Source: VBWE01 sp943372645 (GTDB taxonomy: Bacteria > Bacteroidota > Bacteroidia > Palsa-965). Taken from it: DNA of 64,000 nucleotides. Positions 15,849-25,637 of the stretch are shown piece after piece. The stretch covers positions 1 through 64,000 of the forward strand of contig CALRZN010000012.1 of NCBI GenBank assembly GCA_943372645.1, read 5' to 3'. The notes under the pieces were generated by a model, which was not told the origin of the DNA, did no database searches, and saw only the letters and a program-made list of their open reading frames with translations. Positions within the stretch are counted from its first letter, which is position 1; each line of letters starts with the position of its first letter. The position numbers were made by a program, and so were the translations under genes.

Positions 15849-18800
15849 TCAGTTTGTATTTGGTGTATAAACAATGCGTGTGCTTTTTATCGTGCTGCCT
15901 GTGCGCATCACCAGGAAATAAATTCCCGGCCGCAGACCGAGCAGCTGTGCATCAACCGTTACCGCATGAACTCCCTGTTCGGTGAAAACAGATTTGGAAA
16001 CCGGGGCTGCCAGTTCGCGGCCGGCAAGATCGTAAAGCGCAATTTCTACCTGCGCCGTTTCCGGAACGCTGTACGTAATCTGCACCGTGCTGTTAAACGG
16101 ATTCGGATATGCGTTCAGGCTGTATGTTAACGCATTAAAATACGCTGTAAGCGCGTGATCACCTGCAAAATTGATGGTTACGCTGCTGGCCGTATCATGC
16201 CCGGAGAATGCCGAATCCCAGAACGAAAATTCGTAACCGGGGTTGGGCATTGCTGTAATGGTTACAGGAACACCGCCGAAATACACACCGGTCCACGGCA
16301 ACGAATCCGGTATGATCGTACTGATTTTTATTTTGCCTGCACCGGGAGGAAATACATCCAGCGTAACATCTACCTGTTGCGGAAGATTAAATTCCTGCTG
16401 CACATAGTTCCGCGCATAAGACGGCCGCTGCTGAATATATGCCTGCAGGTCGTTGTAATTGTTTTCCCACATCGGCACATTCAGCGCAGAACCAAATCCG
16501 TACGGATTCGTATTCGGAATGCCCCACATTGCAAAGTGCCGCTGCATTTCCGGCGCAATTTCATCGTGTATCTCCTGCGCAAGCCCGCCCAGGTTCTGCG
16601 GATGGAATACGGTATTCATCAGGTCCGCATACCGGTTGATGAAATAATTGCGGAACTCCGTATTGCGGAACAGCGACTGCATCATAAACGAATGCGGGTT
16701 GCCGTAATACTGCGAAACTGTATCACTGTTGGTTACATACGGCAGCAGGTTGTCCGTTACCGGGCTGAACAGTCCGAGGCCGCCGTCGGTATCCCACAGC
16801 ACAAAGCGCCATTTTCCCGGCGGATCGTTCACACGCCAGTATTTGATGTTGTTGATGAGCCAGTCGCGGTTGGAGTAATAAATTTCAGAAGCAAAATAAT
16901 CCACCACGTTCGGAATATCGAGCAGGTGATTTTTCACCGTATCGTATTTCGGTTGTATGCTCATGTCCTGCAACACCACATATTCCAGCATGTCAATGTA
17001 CCCGGTGTTTGTTCCCGCAAGCGCATTGCCCGCAAAACGCAGGAAATCCACTTTCGCCGGATCAATATCAAAGTTCTGTTCCAGGTAACGCTCATCTTGA
17101 CGTTCCCGTAATTCATAAACGCCCCAATACATACCGTTCAGAAACAGCAGGCAGTTGCGGTGATCCATGATGTCGTTGTTTGTTTTGCGCACCGCCCGGT
17201 TCATCAGTCCGTCGCGGAAATGCGTAGTGTTCCAGTCAATACCTGCGTTGCGGATGTTGAACGATTTATACTTCGTAATGTCTTTCTCCGGGAAGAGGCG
17301 GTAATTGATCCAGCTGTCGCCGTAATCGTCGTTCGCCACCACGCGGAAACTACGCTGCGGAAATGCTTTCGACCAGTTGCCGTGAATTTCCAGTGCGTTT
17401 TCCAGTTCAAATGCGGGCTGGCGGTTTTCAAAATATTCGCAGTGCGCAAACTTTTCCATACCGGCCCAGAAATTTGCGCCGTAAAATGGAAATGCCGGAT
17501 CGGCATTCGGACCGCTTACATACATGCCCTGGTTATAATCCCACAGGTCGTATGGATTTACGCTGATAGAAACCACCGGCAGGCTGGTCGGTTCATTTAT
17601 AAAGTAGGTATTGGTGCTTGTCAGTCCCGGCAACAAACTGCTGCTCTGCGGAAACGCCCGCGCCCGCACCACCATGGTTGAATCAATACCGATGGCTGAA
17701 CTGAAAACAGGTGAGGTGGCCGTGGGAATACTGCCGTCAACCGTATAACGGACGGTTTCGCCTCCGCCTGCACTCAGCCCGAGCTGCTGCGGGGCATCAT
17801 AAAAACCGGGCGCTAAATTAAATGCGGGCTGTCCGGCATATCCGTCGTATGGCACCGACTGCGCGTTGGTATCGTTTGGTGTCGGGTTCTGGAAAATTTT
17901 CCACGTGGTACTTCCATCCGTTTGCCGGCCCCAGGAATGATCGGCCTGCAGTGCGTTGAAAATCCGCGTGTCTAATGTATCGCCATTCGCATTCGTAAGC
18001 GAAAGCCGGAACCCTTCTGAAGCCAGGTTAAAATTGGTGTGCATTGAAAGATCGGAGGGAAGCGGGAAGTACGTGATGCCCGTATCGCTTACACCCGTTA
18101 CAAAATGCGCCAGCCCGCTGAGATCACTCGAAAACGGATCGAGGTTATGCACCTGCATGGTGATGGCATTCTGCCCGTTGCGCATCGCCGTTTTCAGCAC
18201 ATCCTTGGTAATAAAAAAGCCCGCAGAATAATTTCCGTTCTGATACAGCTGTGCTTCGTGTTCTTCATACGCCGGTGTGCCGTATGGCGGCGGAACACCC
18301 TGCACGCCCACATTGTCGCGCGCAATTTCAACGCCGTTCAGGTAGCACACAAATGCATCGTCGTAATCAACAAGCAGCAGCGCCAGCGGAATTTTTGAGG
18401 TATCAGGAATGGTAAATGTTTTGCGCATATACACCGTCATGGTTTGCGGAATCACCGTAGTGTCGTCGCCATCACCATAACCAAACGATCCGCGGTTGTA
18501 AGGCCATCCGGTATCGTTAAACAATGCACTGCGCCACGCGGTATCGGGCTCGGCACCGGTCCACCAGCGCCAGAAATCATAACCGTATGCTGAAACCTCG
18601 AAATGATCAATCACCGCTTTGCGGTCTTTCTCCGATGCAAATACGAGCAGGTGTTCGCCCGGGCGGATAAATACTTCCGGGAAAACCCACACATGCGGTT
18701 TGCCGTCGTGATAAACGAGTTTGTGGTCTTTCAGATTAACAGGTGAAGTACCGGTGTTATACAGTTCAATCCAGTCTTCGTATTTCCCGTCTTCGTCTGC

Positions 18801-18902
18801 AATCACATTGTGATTGGTGCTGCTGACTTCATTGATAACAATCTGAGCAGGCAGCAGCAATGAAAGGAAAGAATAAAACAACAGCAGGTAGCATTTCTTC
18901 AT
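15849..18902 (-). CDS. CotH-type kinase-fold protein with lamin-tail domain and T9SS type A sorting domain
   Basis: 1017 residues. The order is: signal peptide (1-20); lamin tail domain (about 20-75, VINEVSSTNHNVIADEDGKY and WIELYNTG); beta sandwich; chitobiase C-terminal-like repeat (about 375-430, VRYTVDGSIPT); CotH domain (about 450-800, with IHGNWSKAFPQRSFRV, GVYELRERQDERYLEQNF and FVLWDTDGGLG); a bacterial repeat domain (PGYEFSFWDS); and a T9SS type A domain from YPNPFNS. CotH proteins have an atypical protein-kinase fold; in Bacillus spores CotH phosphorylates coat proteins. The DTDGG motif is the expected metal-binding segment. Here the protein is exported to the surface, so an ATP-dependent role is uncertain. 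It sits centrally in the operon. Confidence 0.9.
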   Translation of the reverse strand: MKKCYLLLFYSFLSLLLPAQIVINEVSSTNHNVIADEDGKYEDWIELYNTGTSPVNLKDHKLVYHDGKPHVWVFPEVFIRPGEHLLVFASEKDRKAVIDHFEVSAYGYDFWRWWTGAEPDTAWRSALFNDTGWPYNRGSFGYGDGDDTTVIPQTMTVYMRKTFTIPDTSKIPLALLLVDYDDAFVCYLNGVEIARDNVGVQGVPPPYGTPAYEEHEAQLYQNGNYSAGFFITKDVLKTAMRNGQNAITMQVHNLDPFSSDLSGLAHFVTGVSDTGITYFPLPSDLSMHTNFNLASEGFRLSLTNANGDTLDTRIFNALQADHSWGRQTDGSTTWKIFQNPTPNDTNAQSVPYDGYAGQPAFNLAPGFYDAPQQLGLSAGGGETVRYTVDGSIPTATSPVFSSAIGIDSTMVVRARAFPQSSSLLPGLTSTNTYFINEPTSLPVVSISVNPYDLWDYNQGMYVSGPNADPAFPFYGANFWAGMEKFAHCEYFENRQPAFELENALEIHGNWSKAFPQRSFRVVANDDYGDSWINYRLFPEKDITKYKSFNIRNAGIDWNTTHFRDGLMNRAVRKTNNDIMDHRNCLLFLNGMYWGVYELRERQDERYLEQNFDIDPAKVDFLRFAGNALAGTNTGYIDMLEYVVLQDMSIQPKYDTVKNHLLDIPNVVDYFASEIYYSNRDWLINNIKYWRVNDPPGKWRFVLWDTDGGLGLFSPVTDNLLPYVTNSDTVSQYYGNPHSFMMQSLFRNTEFRNYFINRYADLMNTVFHPQNLGGLAQEIHDEIAPEMQRHFAMWGIPNTNPYGFGSALNVPMWENNYNDLQAYIQQRPSYARNYVQQEFNLPQQVDVTLDVFPPGAGKIKISTIIPDSLPWTGVYFGGVPVTITAMPNPGYEFSFWDSAFSGHDTASSVTINFAGDHALTAYFNALTYSLNAYPNPFNSTVQITYSVPETAQVEIALYDLAGRELAAPVSKSVFTEQGVHAVTVDAQLLGLRPGIYFLVMRTGSTIKSTRIVYTPNTN

Positions 18903-18959
18903 GCGCAGCAGGTTAAAATTGTACGTTTATACAAATCAGTTGCCGTTGCGCAGCTGCTG

Positions 18960-20192
18960 TTATTGGCGGATGATGCGGCCTACAGCCTGGCGGTCCCGGT
19001 AACTGATGCGTAAAATATAGGTTCCGGTTTCCGCCGGCAGTTCTTCTGAAGCAAGCAGCAGATCGGTCAGCGGACCATACGTTTCGTAATTCTTTTCAAG
19101 CACCACGCGGCCCTGCAGATCGAACAGCTGCAGCGTGCACGCGCCGTTAATGGCTTCGCCCAGGCGGATGTGAACGTTGCCGTTCGTTACCGGGTTCGGG
19201 AAAACGTTAATACCGATCGGGCGTATTGTTTGTGTAAACACCGATGAAATATCAGTAGAAGAACGCAACATCGTTCCGGTTGTGCCGCAGATGTATGCCG
19301 TAGTGTCGTTTGAAAAATCAACTGCGTACAAAGCGCGTGTAACCGACGTCATTGTTTCTTCTGCCCAGTTTGCGCCACCGTCTTCGGTACGGAAAATAGT
19401 GCCGGCAAAACCGGCAATTACACCGCCCAGCCCGTTCACAAATTTAACCGCGTACAAACTGTTGGTGGTAACCACGCCGGGAATGGCCGTCCAGTTGAGT
19501 CCGCCATCCGTTGTCTGAATTGCATATCCGAAAAGCCCCACACAATAGCCGCGTGATGCATCCACGAAATCCATGCCGCGCACATTGAGGAAACCGAAAA
19601 ACGGATTCAGCTGCATCGTCCACGTTAAACCGCCGTCGGTTGTTTTTGCAATGTATCCGCCGTCGCCGGCAATCCAGCCGGTGGTGAGATCAGTAAATTT
19701 TACAGCGTAAAGATCAATCGCAGTTCCGCTTACAATGGTGTCCCATGTTGCACCGGCATCGCCGGTACGGAACAGTACGCCATCTTCGCCGGCAATAAAA
19801 CCGAGCGTGTCGTTCAGAAACTGGAGTGCATACAAATGTTTATCCGTAAACACCGGCAGCGCCGACCAGCTGAGGCCTGACGAAACCGAACGCATAATGC
19901 GCCCGCTGTCGCCCACGGCAATAGCTACGTTTGCGTTTACGTACGAAACCGCATGCAGTTTATATTTTACAGAATCTGTTGTTGCTGCAATATTCCATGT
20001 TGTACCGGCATCAGCCGTGTAGAGAATAATGCCTTTGCTGGTTGCAGTGTCATATCCGCAGGTGAGTCCTACGTTTGTATTTAAAAACGACAGTCCTTTC
20101 AGACGCGCTTTTGTACCGGTATGCAATGTATCCCATTGTGCCGATGCTGTAAGTGAAATCAGCACACACAACCCCGCGATCAGTTTTTTCAT
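18960..20192 (-). CDS. YCF48-like beta-propeller protein with T9SS type A sorting domain
   Basis: 410 residues. A signal peptide (1-18, ending LTASAQ) is followed by about seven repeats of roughly 40 residues with the YCF48/BNR-like signature: TTDGGLTWT, RTGDAGATWD, RTEDGGANWA, each preceded by VG/AG-rich strands. The last 75 residues (VFPNPVTNGNVHIRLGE onward) form a T9SS type A domain. Such propellers are presumed binding scaffolds; YCF48 of photosystem II assembly is only a structural relative. The gene begins 9 nt after the amidase gene and ends 57 nt before CotH. Confidence 0.88.
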   Translation of the reverse strand: MKKLIAGLCVLISLTASAQWDTLHTGTKARLKGLSFLNTNVGLTCGYDTATSKGIILYTADAGTTWNIAATTDSVKYKLHAVSYVNANVAIAVGDSGRIMRSVSSGLSWSALPVFTDKHLYALQFLNDTLGFIAGEDGVLFRTGDAGATWDTIVSGTAIDLYAVKFTDLTTGWIAGDGGYIAKTTDGGLTWTMQLNPFFGFLNVRGMDFVDASRGYCVGLFGYAIQTTDGGLNWTAIPGVVTTNSLYAVKFVNGLGGVIAGFAGTIFRTEDGGANWAEETMTSVTRALYAVDFSNDTTAYICGTTGTMLRSSTDISSVFTQTIRPIGINVFPNPVTNGNVHIRLGEAINGACTLQLFDLQGRVVLEKNYETYGPLTDLLLASEELPAETGTYILRISYRDRQAVGRIIRQ

Positions 20193-20201
20193 TTCTAACG
20201 A

Positions 20202-23200
20202 TTACTGTTTAATTAGTTTCAGCGTGCGGACGGTATTGCCGGCTTTAAATGTAAGCAGGTACATGCCGCTGCGCAGACCCAAAGATACAGCATCAACTGT
20301 TAACGTGTGCATGCCGGGCGATTTTTCAGTTTGGCCCAGTTGCAGCTGCCGGCCGAACATATCCGTGAGCAGAATCTGCACGTCGGCCTGTTCCTTCAGC
20401 TGGTAAAATACCTGCACTTCATTGCTGAACGGATTTCCGCTCGTGTGGATCATTCCGAACACCGAACCGGTTTCCGTAAGCGATGTGGTCAGATCCACAT
20501 AAATGCCGTCGCTGGCATCGCAGGGCGAAACAAGTCCCGCACCGTTTTCGGCGCGTACGGAAAAATAATACGTAAGACCGTTTTGCAGCGATAATGTATT
20601 CACCACAGCTGTATCATAACCCCAGTTGTTCGTCCAGGTTACCACATCCGAATCACACGGCGCTGTGCCGATGGCGTACCAGTAACGCGAAAATCCGGAA
20701 TGGCTGTCGGTGCTGGTTGCCCAGTTCGCTTCCAGCGTGGAGGAAGAGATTGTAAGATCGAGATCGGCACCTGCTCCGTCATTCACCGGCACAACCGATG
20801 AAGGCGCCGTCCAGTCCACGTTCACATCCTGGTAAGCAACCGTTGAAAGATTGTACGCCGTATCGCGCACGATTGATTTTACCCGACCTGCGGGTGTGTT
20901 CGGATTTGTATTCTGGTAACGGATATCGCACGAACTGCAGTTGCCAACGGCCACCGCAACCGCCTGGTTCGAAAAACGCGAACGATAGACTTTAAAATTA
21001 TTGATCTGCCAGTTGCTGTTGCCGCTGCGGAACGAAACCGAGTTGCCGTTGCTGTACGGTGTAGTATCGGTCCACGAACCGATCAGGAAATTATCCTGGT
21101 ACACATTCATCTCACCGGTGGTGCGGTCGTAAATCACTTTCCAGTCGTACCACTGGTTAATGTTTACCGTCATCGGCACACTGTGCATCAGTGCAAACAC
21201 ATCGTTGGTTACTTCGTAAAATTCGAGCACCGACTGATCAACGCGGAACCACACAAAGTACCCGTTGCCGCGGTTGGGCAGGGTAGAGTTGTCGCTGAAA
21301 AAATGAAACCCGGCGCGGCGGTTGGTGCCCGTGCCGCTTATTTTACCGGCCCAGTTGTACAGATATTTGTTCGACAGGTTTTGCGTAAGCGGTGCGTAGA
21401 TGTTTGTGTTCGTCAGGTTCTCGTCGTTCTGTTCGAGCACGCTGTTGTTGATGGCCCACGTGCCGGTGGCACTCGTCCAGTCGGGATGTATTGTTGTCAG
21501 ATCAAAGTTGTCGCTGAAAAATCCGCGGGTGTTGTTCGCACGCCAGTCAGTACCATCGAAATCAATCACCTGGTAAAAACTTTTTTCGAGCCCGCTGCCG
21601 CCCACGTTATCGCTTTCGGTAAACGATGCATTAAAGCTTGCCGTCTGCCACGTGCCGCTCACACTTACCTGCGTGGAGGGGGCAGTAACATCCGTGTTGG
21701 GTGGTGTGTTAATGGAACTGTTCCATACCGCGTCCCAGCCGGTGGTGGTGGTGGCGCAGTCTGAAATAAATTCAACAGTTACCGATCCGCCGCTTGATGT
21801 AATTGTTCCGGGGCTGTTGCTGCCGGTGTAATAACCAATCAGCGGGGCGTTAATATCTGCACCGTCGTAAATGAAAACATAGTCCCACGTATTTTCAAGA
21901 TTGAACGCATTGAATGTTAATGTTACGTTGGTTGCATTCACCGGGCTGATCGTCCAGATGGAACGTTCATCATCTGCGTAATTGCCGGCCGAGCCGCCTG
22001 AATCATAAAGCGTTCCCGAAGCCGTGGTGTAAACCGTTGCGGCCGGAGCGGGATTGATGAGGCGGAAATAATAATCCCAGTCCCAGTTCACCCCCGGATC
22101 GTTGTGCGTCTGGTTCGGATAATGCTGGTGGCCTTTTACTTTCGTACACGCACCGGGAATTGACGACTGGTTGTAATACGTCGTGGGCAGCCAGGGCCAC
22201 CAGCCGGTGCGCAGTTCGTTAATGCCATTGCTGTTGCAGATATCAAGCGAAAGTGCGGCAGACGAAGTGTACATGGCCGTAGTGTACCAGGCCGGGTTGG
22301 TAACATACCCTTCGTGTTCAATGCCCACCGTGTACGGATTTTCAGAACCCACATGCCATGCTTTGGATGATTCGTAAACCATCTGGGTTACCTGTCCGTC
22401 GCTCGAACGCACCACGTAGTGTGCTGATACGCTTGCAGCACAATTCTGAAACCACGAGATGCAGCCCGCATACGATCCCTGCACGGTGTGAATCGTTACT
22501 GCTGAAATCTGTGTACCGTTGCGCGAACTGTAGTTACACGATGCGGCCGGGTTCCATAAAGCGGGCGGGTAATCGGGCGACTGCACATTGGGGTTGGTAT
22601 TGCTGTTGCCCCGCCATTCCGCACCATCGGCACCGGTTATTTTTCCGTTTGCGATTTTTACGGTGGGTGCAGTCAGTATGCGGAAATCTTCGGCACCAAA
22701 CAATTCACCGAGGTTATAATTCTGCTGCGTGAAACCGTAGGTGGCTGCCATGCGTTCATCATTCATAAACTGCAGCACGGCATATACAAAACTGCTCAAT
22801 GCAAACTGATTTTGTGTGTTCTGATCGGCGGGCAGTTCGCTCAGGCTTTGCAGTCCGCTGCGTAACGCCCATGCTTCGTTTTTATACAGCCGTTCCTGCA
22901 TCACCTGGGCGAATGCAGCAGCGTAAGCAAGAATATGCGTGCGAGGATCGGCCTGGATAGCAGCCGCATCGTATCCCGACATGCGGGAAACATTTTGCAG
23001 GTTGTTGCGGAAGTAATTTTTTCCGTCAGCCGTCAGCCCGAAAATACCATACGCATGTGGCAGCCCCATACAACTTTCCGGCGTTGATGCATCCAGGTGT
23101 TCAAAACGTGTATTAATAAATGCAACACCTTCGAGAATGCCGCGGGGCAGTTCCGGGTACAATTGGTACGCTTCATTAAAATGCGCAGCGTAATTATTTA

Positions 23201-23282
23201 CAGGCAACACATCATGCGTACGTTGCGCACGCACAGCTAAACCGGTAAAGAGCAATAAGAATGTGAAAATCAGGCGATTCAT
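20202..23282 (-). CDS. Secreted N-acetylmuramoyl-L-alanine amidase with CUB domain and T9SS type A sorting domain
   Basis: 1026 residues. A signal peptide ends LAVRAQ (1-19). An amidase_2 domain lies at about 245-420, with candidate zinc ligands in AVTIHTVQG and KGHQHYP and the HNDPG motif. It is followed by a CUB-like domain (about 425-530, WTISPVNATNVTLTFNAFNLE), a laminin-G-like/LamG segment (about 590-740), a fibronectin-like region and a C-terminal T9SS type A domain (GNPFSNEVQVFY onward). It should cleave peptide from glycan in peptidoglycan, perhaps that of other bacteria, since it is exported. It is the first gene of the minus-strand run down to 13692. Confidence 0.9.
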   Translation of the reverse strand: MNRLIFTFLLLFTGLAVRAQRTHDVLPVNNYAAHFNEAYQLYPELPRGILEGVAFINTRFEHLDASTPESCMGLPHAYGIFGLTADGKNYFRNNLQNVSRMSGYDAAAIQADPRTHILAYAAAFAQVMQERLYKNEAWALRSGLQSLSELPADQNTQNQFALSSFVYAVLQFMNDERMAATYGFTQQNYNLGELFGAEDFRILTAPTVKIANGKITGADGAEWRGNSNTNPNVQSPDYPPALWNPAASCNYSSRNGTQISAVTIHTVQGSYAGCISWFQNCAASVSAHYVVRSSDGQVTQMVYESSKAWHVGSENPYTVGIEHEGYVTNPAWYTTAMYTSSAALSLDICNSNGINELRTGWWPWLPTTYYNQSSIPGACTKVKGHQHYPNQTHNDPGVNWDWDYYFRLINPAPAATVYTTASGTLYDSGGSAGNYADDERSIWTISPVNATNVTLTFNAFNLENTWDYVFIYDGADINAPLIGYYTGSNSPGTITSSGGSVTVEFISDCATTTTGWDAVWNSSINTPPNTDVTAPSTQVSVSGTWQTASFNASFTESDNVGGSGLEKSFYQVIDFDGTDWRANNTRGFFSDNFDLTTIHPDWTSATGTWAINNSVLEQNDENLTNTNIYAPLTQNLSNKYLYNWAGKISGTGTNRRAGFHFFSDNSTLPNRGNGYFVWFRVDQSVLEFYEVTNDVFALMHSVPMTVNINQWYDWKVIYDRTTGEMNVYQDNFLIGSWTDTTPYSNGNSVSFRSGNSNWQINNFKVYRSRFSNQAVAVAVGNCSSCDIRYQNTNPNTPAGRVKSIVRDTAYNLSTVAYQDVNVDWTAPSSVVPVNDGAGADLDLTISSSTLEANWATSTDSHSGFSRYWYAIGTAPCDSDVVTWTNNWGYDTAVVNTLSLQNGLTYYFSVRAENGAGLVSPCDASDGIYVDLTTSLTETGSVFGMIHTSGNPFSNEVQVFYQLKEQADVQILLTDMFGRQLQLGQTEKSPGMHTLTVDAVSLGLRSGMYLLTFKAGNTVRTLKLIKQ

Positions 23283-23421
23283 TGATGAAAATTGGTTTAT
23301 GGTTCACTGGCGGAAAGGTAGAAAAAATTAGGGAACCGGCTTTTTTGTGTTCGTCCGTATGCATTTTTATCGGAATCAAAATGGACTGCACCAGGTGTAC
23401 GTTTGTTCGTTCGCTTTATGC

Positions 23422-23429
23422 TATATTCG
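23422..23429 (+). promoter_or_regulatory. Putative -7 box (TATATTCG) of the Imm21-like gene
   Basis: TATATTCG (the TTCG variant also seen at 36745, 42198 and 62984) lies just 3 nt before the ATG at 23433. A TTTG 16 nt upstream (23402) could be the -33 element. Confidence 0.45.
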
Positions 23430-23432
23430 TAC

Positions 23433-24005
23433 ATGCAGCAACTCAAATGGATTGAATCCGAAGGCGGCCCGCTTGTTTTTATCGGCGAACAACATTACAA
23501 ATTGTGGAGCGGCATCTGTAACCGCGATGCGTGGCTGCGTGGCAATGAAACGGAAGCCGGTGATTTTATGGATGCAGACCAGGCGGATTACGGAACAGCC
23601 TGCGAGGTGGAAGGCTATATCGGCGCAGTTGATGTGGCAAACGGAAAAGCGCTGGTGCTCGGCGATGAACCTGCACCGACTGCATATTTAAAGAAAGATG
23701 AAAATACATTTATCCTTGCACGATGGATTTATGCTGCTGATGAAAATGCGATAGGGGAACAGCTTGCAAAAATGCAGTTGCAGGAAATGGAAGACTGGAC
23801 CCTGGAAACCACATTTGCGATTGACTCCGCAAAGTCGTATCTGTTTGATGCCGCTACAACATGGAATGACCTGACACCCGAAAACGAAGACTTCCTCGAA
23901 CTGCACATTCAACCCGGCAATTATAAAATATGGACCGTTGATTTTATGCCAGACGACGAAACACATATTGTATTACATCGGTTTGAACGTACAACTGAAG
24001 CGTAA
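23433..24005 (+). CDS. Imm21 family immunity protein (orphan)
   Basis: 190 residues from the ATG at 23433; in-frame upstream starts lie within the promoter. The N-terminus matches the Imm21 pattern: WIESEGGPLVFIG, LWSG, then DYGTACEVEGYIGAVDV and LVLGDEPAPTAYL, followed by an acidic second half. Imm21 was defined by comparative genomics as an antidote encoded beside polymorphic toxins. No toxin, secretion cassette or Rhs/T6SS gene lies nearby, so it is an orphan here. It is soluble and cytoplasmic (no signal). The family call rests on memory of the pattern, so some doubt remains. Confidence 0.75.
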   Translation: MQQLKWIESEGGPLVFIGEQHYKLWSGICNRDAWLRGNETEAGDFMDADQADYGTACEVEGYIGAVDVANGKALVLGDEPAPTAYLKKDENTFILARWIYAADENAIGEQLAKMQLQEMEDWTLETTFAIDSAKSYLFDAATTWNDLTPENEDFLELHIQPGNYKIWTVDFMPDDETHIVLHRFERTTEA

Positions 24006-24293
24006 TTGCATTGGAAATTGATAATGCTCGTTCGCTGAATTCCCATAAAAAGTAAGGACTCAGACCATTAAGTTTATCAATATAATTTTTTTCTGCGGCT
24101 AAACCGTATCAGCGTTACCACTTAAAAGAAACGCTTTTTCCCCTTGTAACATTTTGGTTTGTTTTGCCGTCCGTAAACGCGATCAGCAGAACAGGAATAA
24201 CCGGCTGCATAAGCGGGCAAAACAGAAAAGCCCGTTCATGCACAGGAACAACCGGTTCATTCCAGTTCGTTCGCGTTCCCCCTGCAGGCGCAA
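24006..24293. other. Gap with no convincing gene
   Basis: About 290 nt between the Imm21-like gene and the promoter at 24294. A 64-codon leftward frame (24115-24309) ends SVSFKW, which could be a relic of a beta-barrel gene end, but nothing else supports it. No RNA gene or hairpin is apparent. Confidence 0.5.
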
Positions 24294-24301
24294 TAATTTT
24301 G
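24294..24301 (+). promoter_or_regulatory. -7 box (TAATTTTG) of the 24330 gene
   Basis: TAATTTTG matches TAnnTTTG and lies 28 nt before the ATG at 24330. Confidence 0.5.
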
Positions 24302-24329
24302 CAGGACAAATTAAAAGAAATTGCATTTT

Positions 24330-25088
24330 ATGAAATCCATCATGCTGTCTGTATCCGCCGGAATAAAACGCCGGATCGTTGCAACCCTCATTTGTCTTTT
24401 ACTTGTGTTTGTGGTTATCCCGGTACGCGCCCAGCTCAGCTTCAACCGTGTGGGTGAAAACCATGCATTTGGTGTTGCCGGTGTTGGCGGCATGAAAACA
24501 CATTACCCGGTTTTTTCGTTTGAACAATCGTACAAACGCGTGTCGCTGTATTTCGGTATCGGCGGCGGACTGATGGGCTGGGACAAACAGCAGGCCGATC
24601 GTGATGCACCCGATTTCTGGAAAAAATACAATGCGGTTGCAAACAGTAAAGTATTGCCGCATCTGCCCATCCGCCTGGATGAACATACGTTTATGTGGAA
24701 AACGCGCACCACCTACACCGGCATTATGGTAAAAGGCGGCATACGCCGCTACTTCGGCCGGCAGTATTACCACCGCCGCATGAACGGATTATATGTGGGC
24801 CTGGATATGTCGTTTGCCCGCATGGCGGAATACCAGCAGGTAACGTACCGCAAACTGCAGGGAGACGAAACATGGATGCTTGACGGACGCAACACGATGA
24901 ATATTCTTGGTGTGGCTGTAAAAACAGGGTACAACTGGTACCCGGCAGGCAACGACCGCATGTTTTTCAGTGCGGCGGCCATGCGCCCGTTTTACATTCC
25001 GTTTCAGCAGGAGATTAACCTGAGCAGCCCGTTTTCCGCCGCCAATTTTGAATTTGAAATCGGATTCGGGGTGCGTATTGCTTCGTAA
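24330..25088 (+). CDS. Hypothetical exported protein (outer-membrane barrel-like)
   Basis: 252 residues from the ATG at 24330. A long signal peptide (about 1-36, with a hydrophobic core near CLLLVFVVIPVRAQ) is followed by alternating aromatic and glycine-rich strands (YFGIGGGLMG, GLYVGLDMSFARM, FEFEIGFGVRIAS) ending in a C-terminal beta strand, typical of small outer-membrane beta barrels. No named family is recognised. Its stop codon abuts that of the convergent gene at 25089 with no gap. Confidence 0.7.
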   Translation: MKSIMLSVSAGIKRRIVATLICLLLVFVVIPVRAQLSFNRVGENHAFGVAGVGGMKTHYPVFSFEQSYKRVSLYFGIGGGLMGWDKQQADRDAPDFWKKYNAVANSKVLPHLPIRLDEHTFMWKTRTTYTGIMVKGGIRRYFGRQYYHRRMNGLYVGLDMSFARMAEYQQVTYRKLQGDETWMLDGRNTMNILGVAVKTGYNWYPAGNDRMFFSAAAMRPFYIPFQQEINLSSPFSAANFEFEIGFGVRIAS

Positions 25089-25637
25089 TTAAAACCCGAA
25101 ACCAAATCCCGCCTGTATAATCGGATTGCGGTAAGGCCACTCGTCGCGGGGCCTGAGGTTAAACAGCACTAGAATGTTGGCACCAAAGTTTCCTGCAATC
25201 TGCTGCCGGTAACCGCCGCCCACCAGAATACCATCTATCCAGTATTTGCCTTTGGTCGTCCAGGGCTGCCATTCGCTGTACAGCCGGTTGTATTCTGCAT
25301 GCGCAAACAGGTTCTCAAACGGGTAATAGCGCGACCATAGATTATAGCCGAGAATTTTATACTCATACCGCGTATTAAAATACCGCAGGCTTACATATTG
25401 ATATGTACCACCCACACCGGCCACAAACCGGTCGGTAACCTTATAGCCAACCTGTGGCGAGATATTAATAACGGTAGTCGTTCCGAACTGCAGCCCGATG
25501 TTGCCGCCAAACACAAGCCGGTCGGCAAACGGTTTGGGAGCCGGTCCGCGCCCCGCATTGCGGCGAATAGAATCAGACTGAGCCTGGATATTTCCGGAGA
25601 ACACTGCGAGCAGCAGCAGGAGTAAAATTTTACGCAT
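25089..25637 (-). CDS. Hypothetical exported protein (outer-membrane beta-barrel type)
   Basis: 182 residues from the ATG at 25637; the longer frame to 26192 is antisense to the SDR gene and is rejected. A signal peptide ends SGNIQAQ (about 1-19). The body shows beta strands with glycine and aromatic residues (FGGNIGLQFGTTTVINISPQ, YKVTDRFVAGVGGTYQYV) and ends in IQAGFGFGF, a typical terminal strand with C-terminal Phe. This matches the small outer-membrane beta-barrel proteins common in Bacteroidota. Function is unknown. Confidence 0.75.
   Translation of the reverse strand: MRKILLLLLLAVFSGNIQAQSDSIRRNAGRGPAPKPFADRLVFGGNIGLQFGTTTVINISPQVGYKVTDRFVAGVGGTYQYVSLRYFNTRYEYKILGYNLWSRYYPFENLFAHAEYNRLYSEWQPWTTKGKYWIDGILVGGGYRQQIAGNFGANILVLFNLRPRDEWPYRNPIIQAGFGFGF

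Noticed and set aside
16155..17111. 318-codon forward frame
   Set aside because: Antisense to the CotH gene; Arg/His/Ile-rich with no domain.
24115..24309. 64-codon minus-strand frame ending SVSFKW
   Set aside because: It could be a fragment of a barrel gene, but no signal, upstream homology or promoter supports it.
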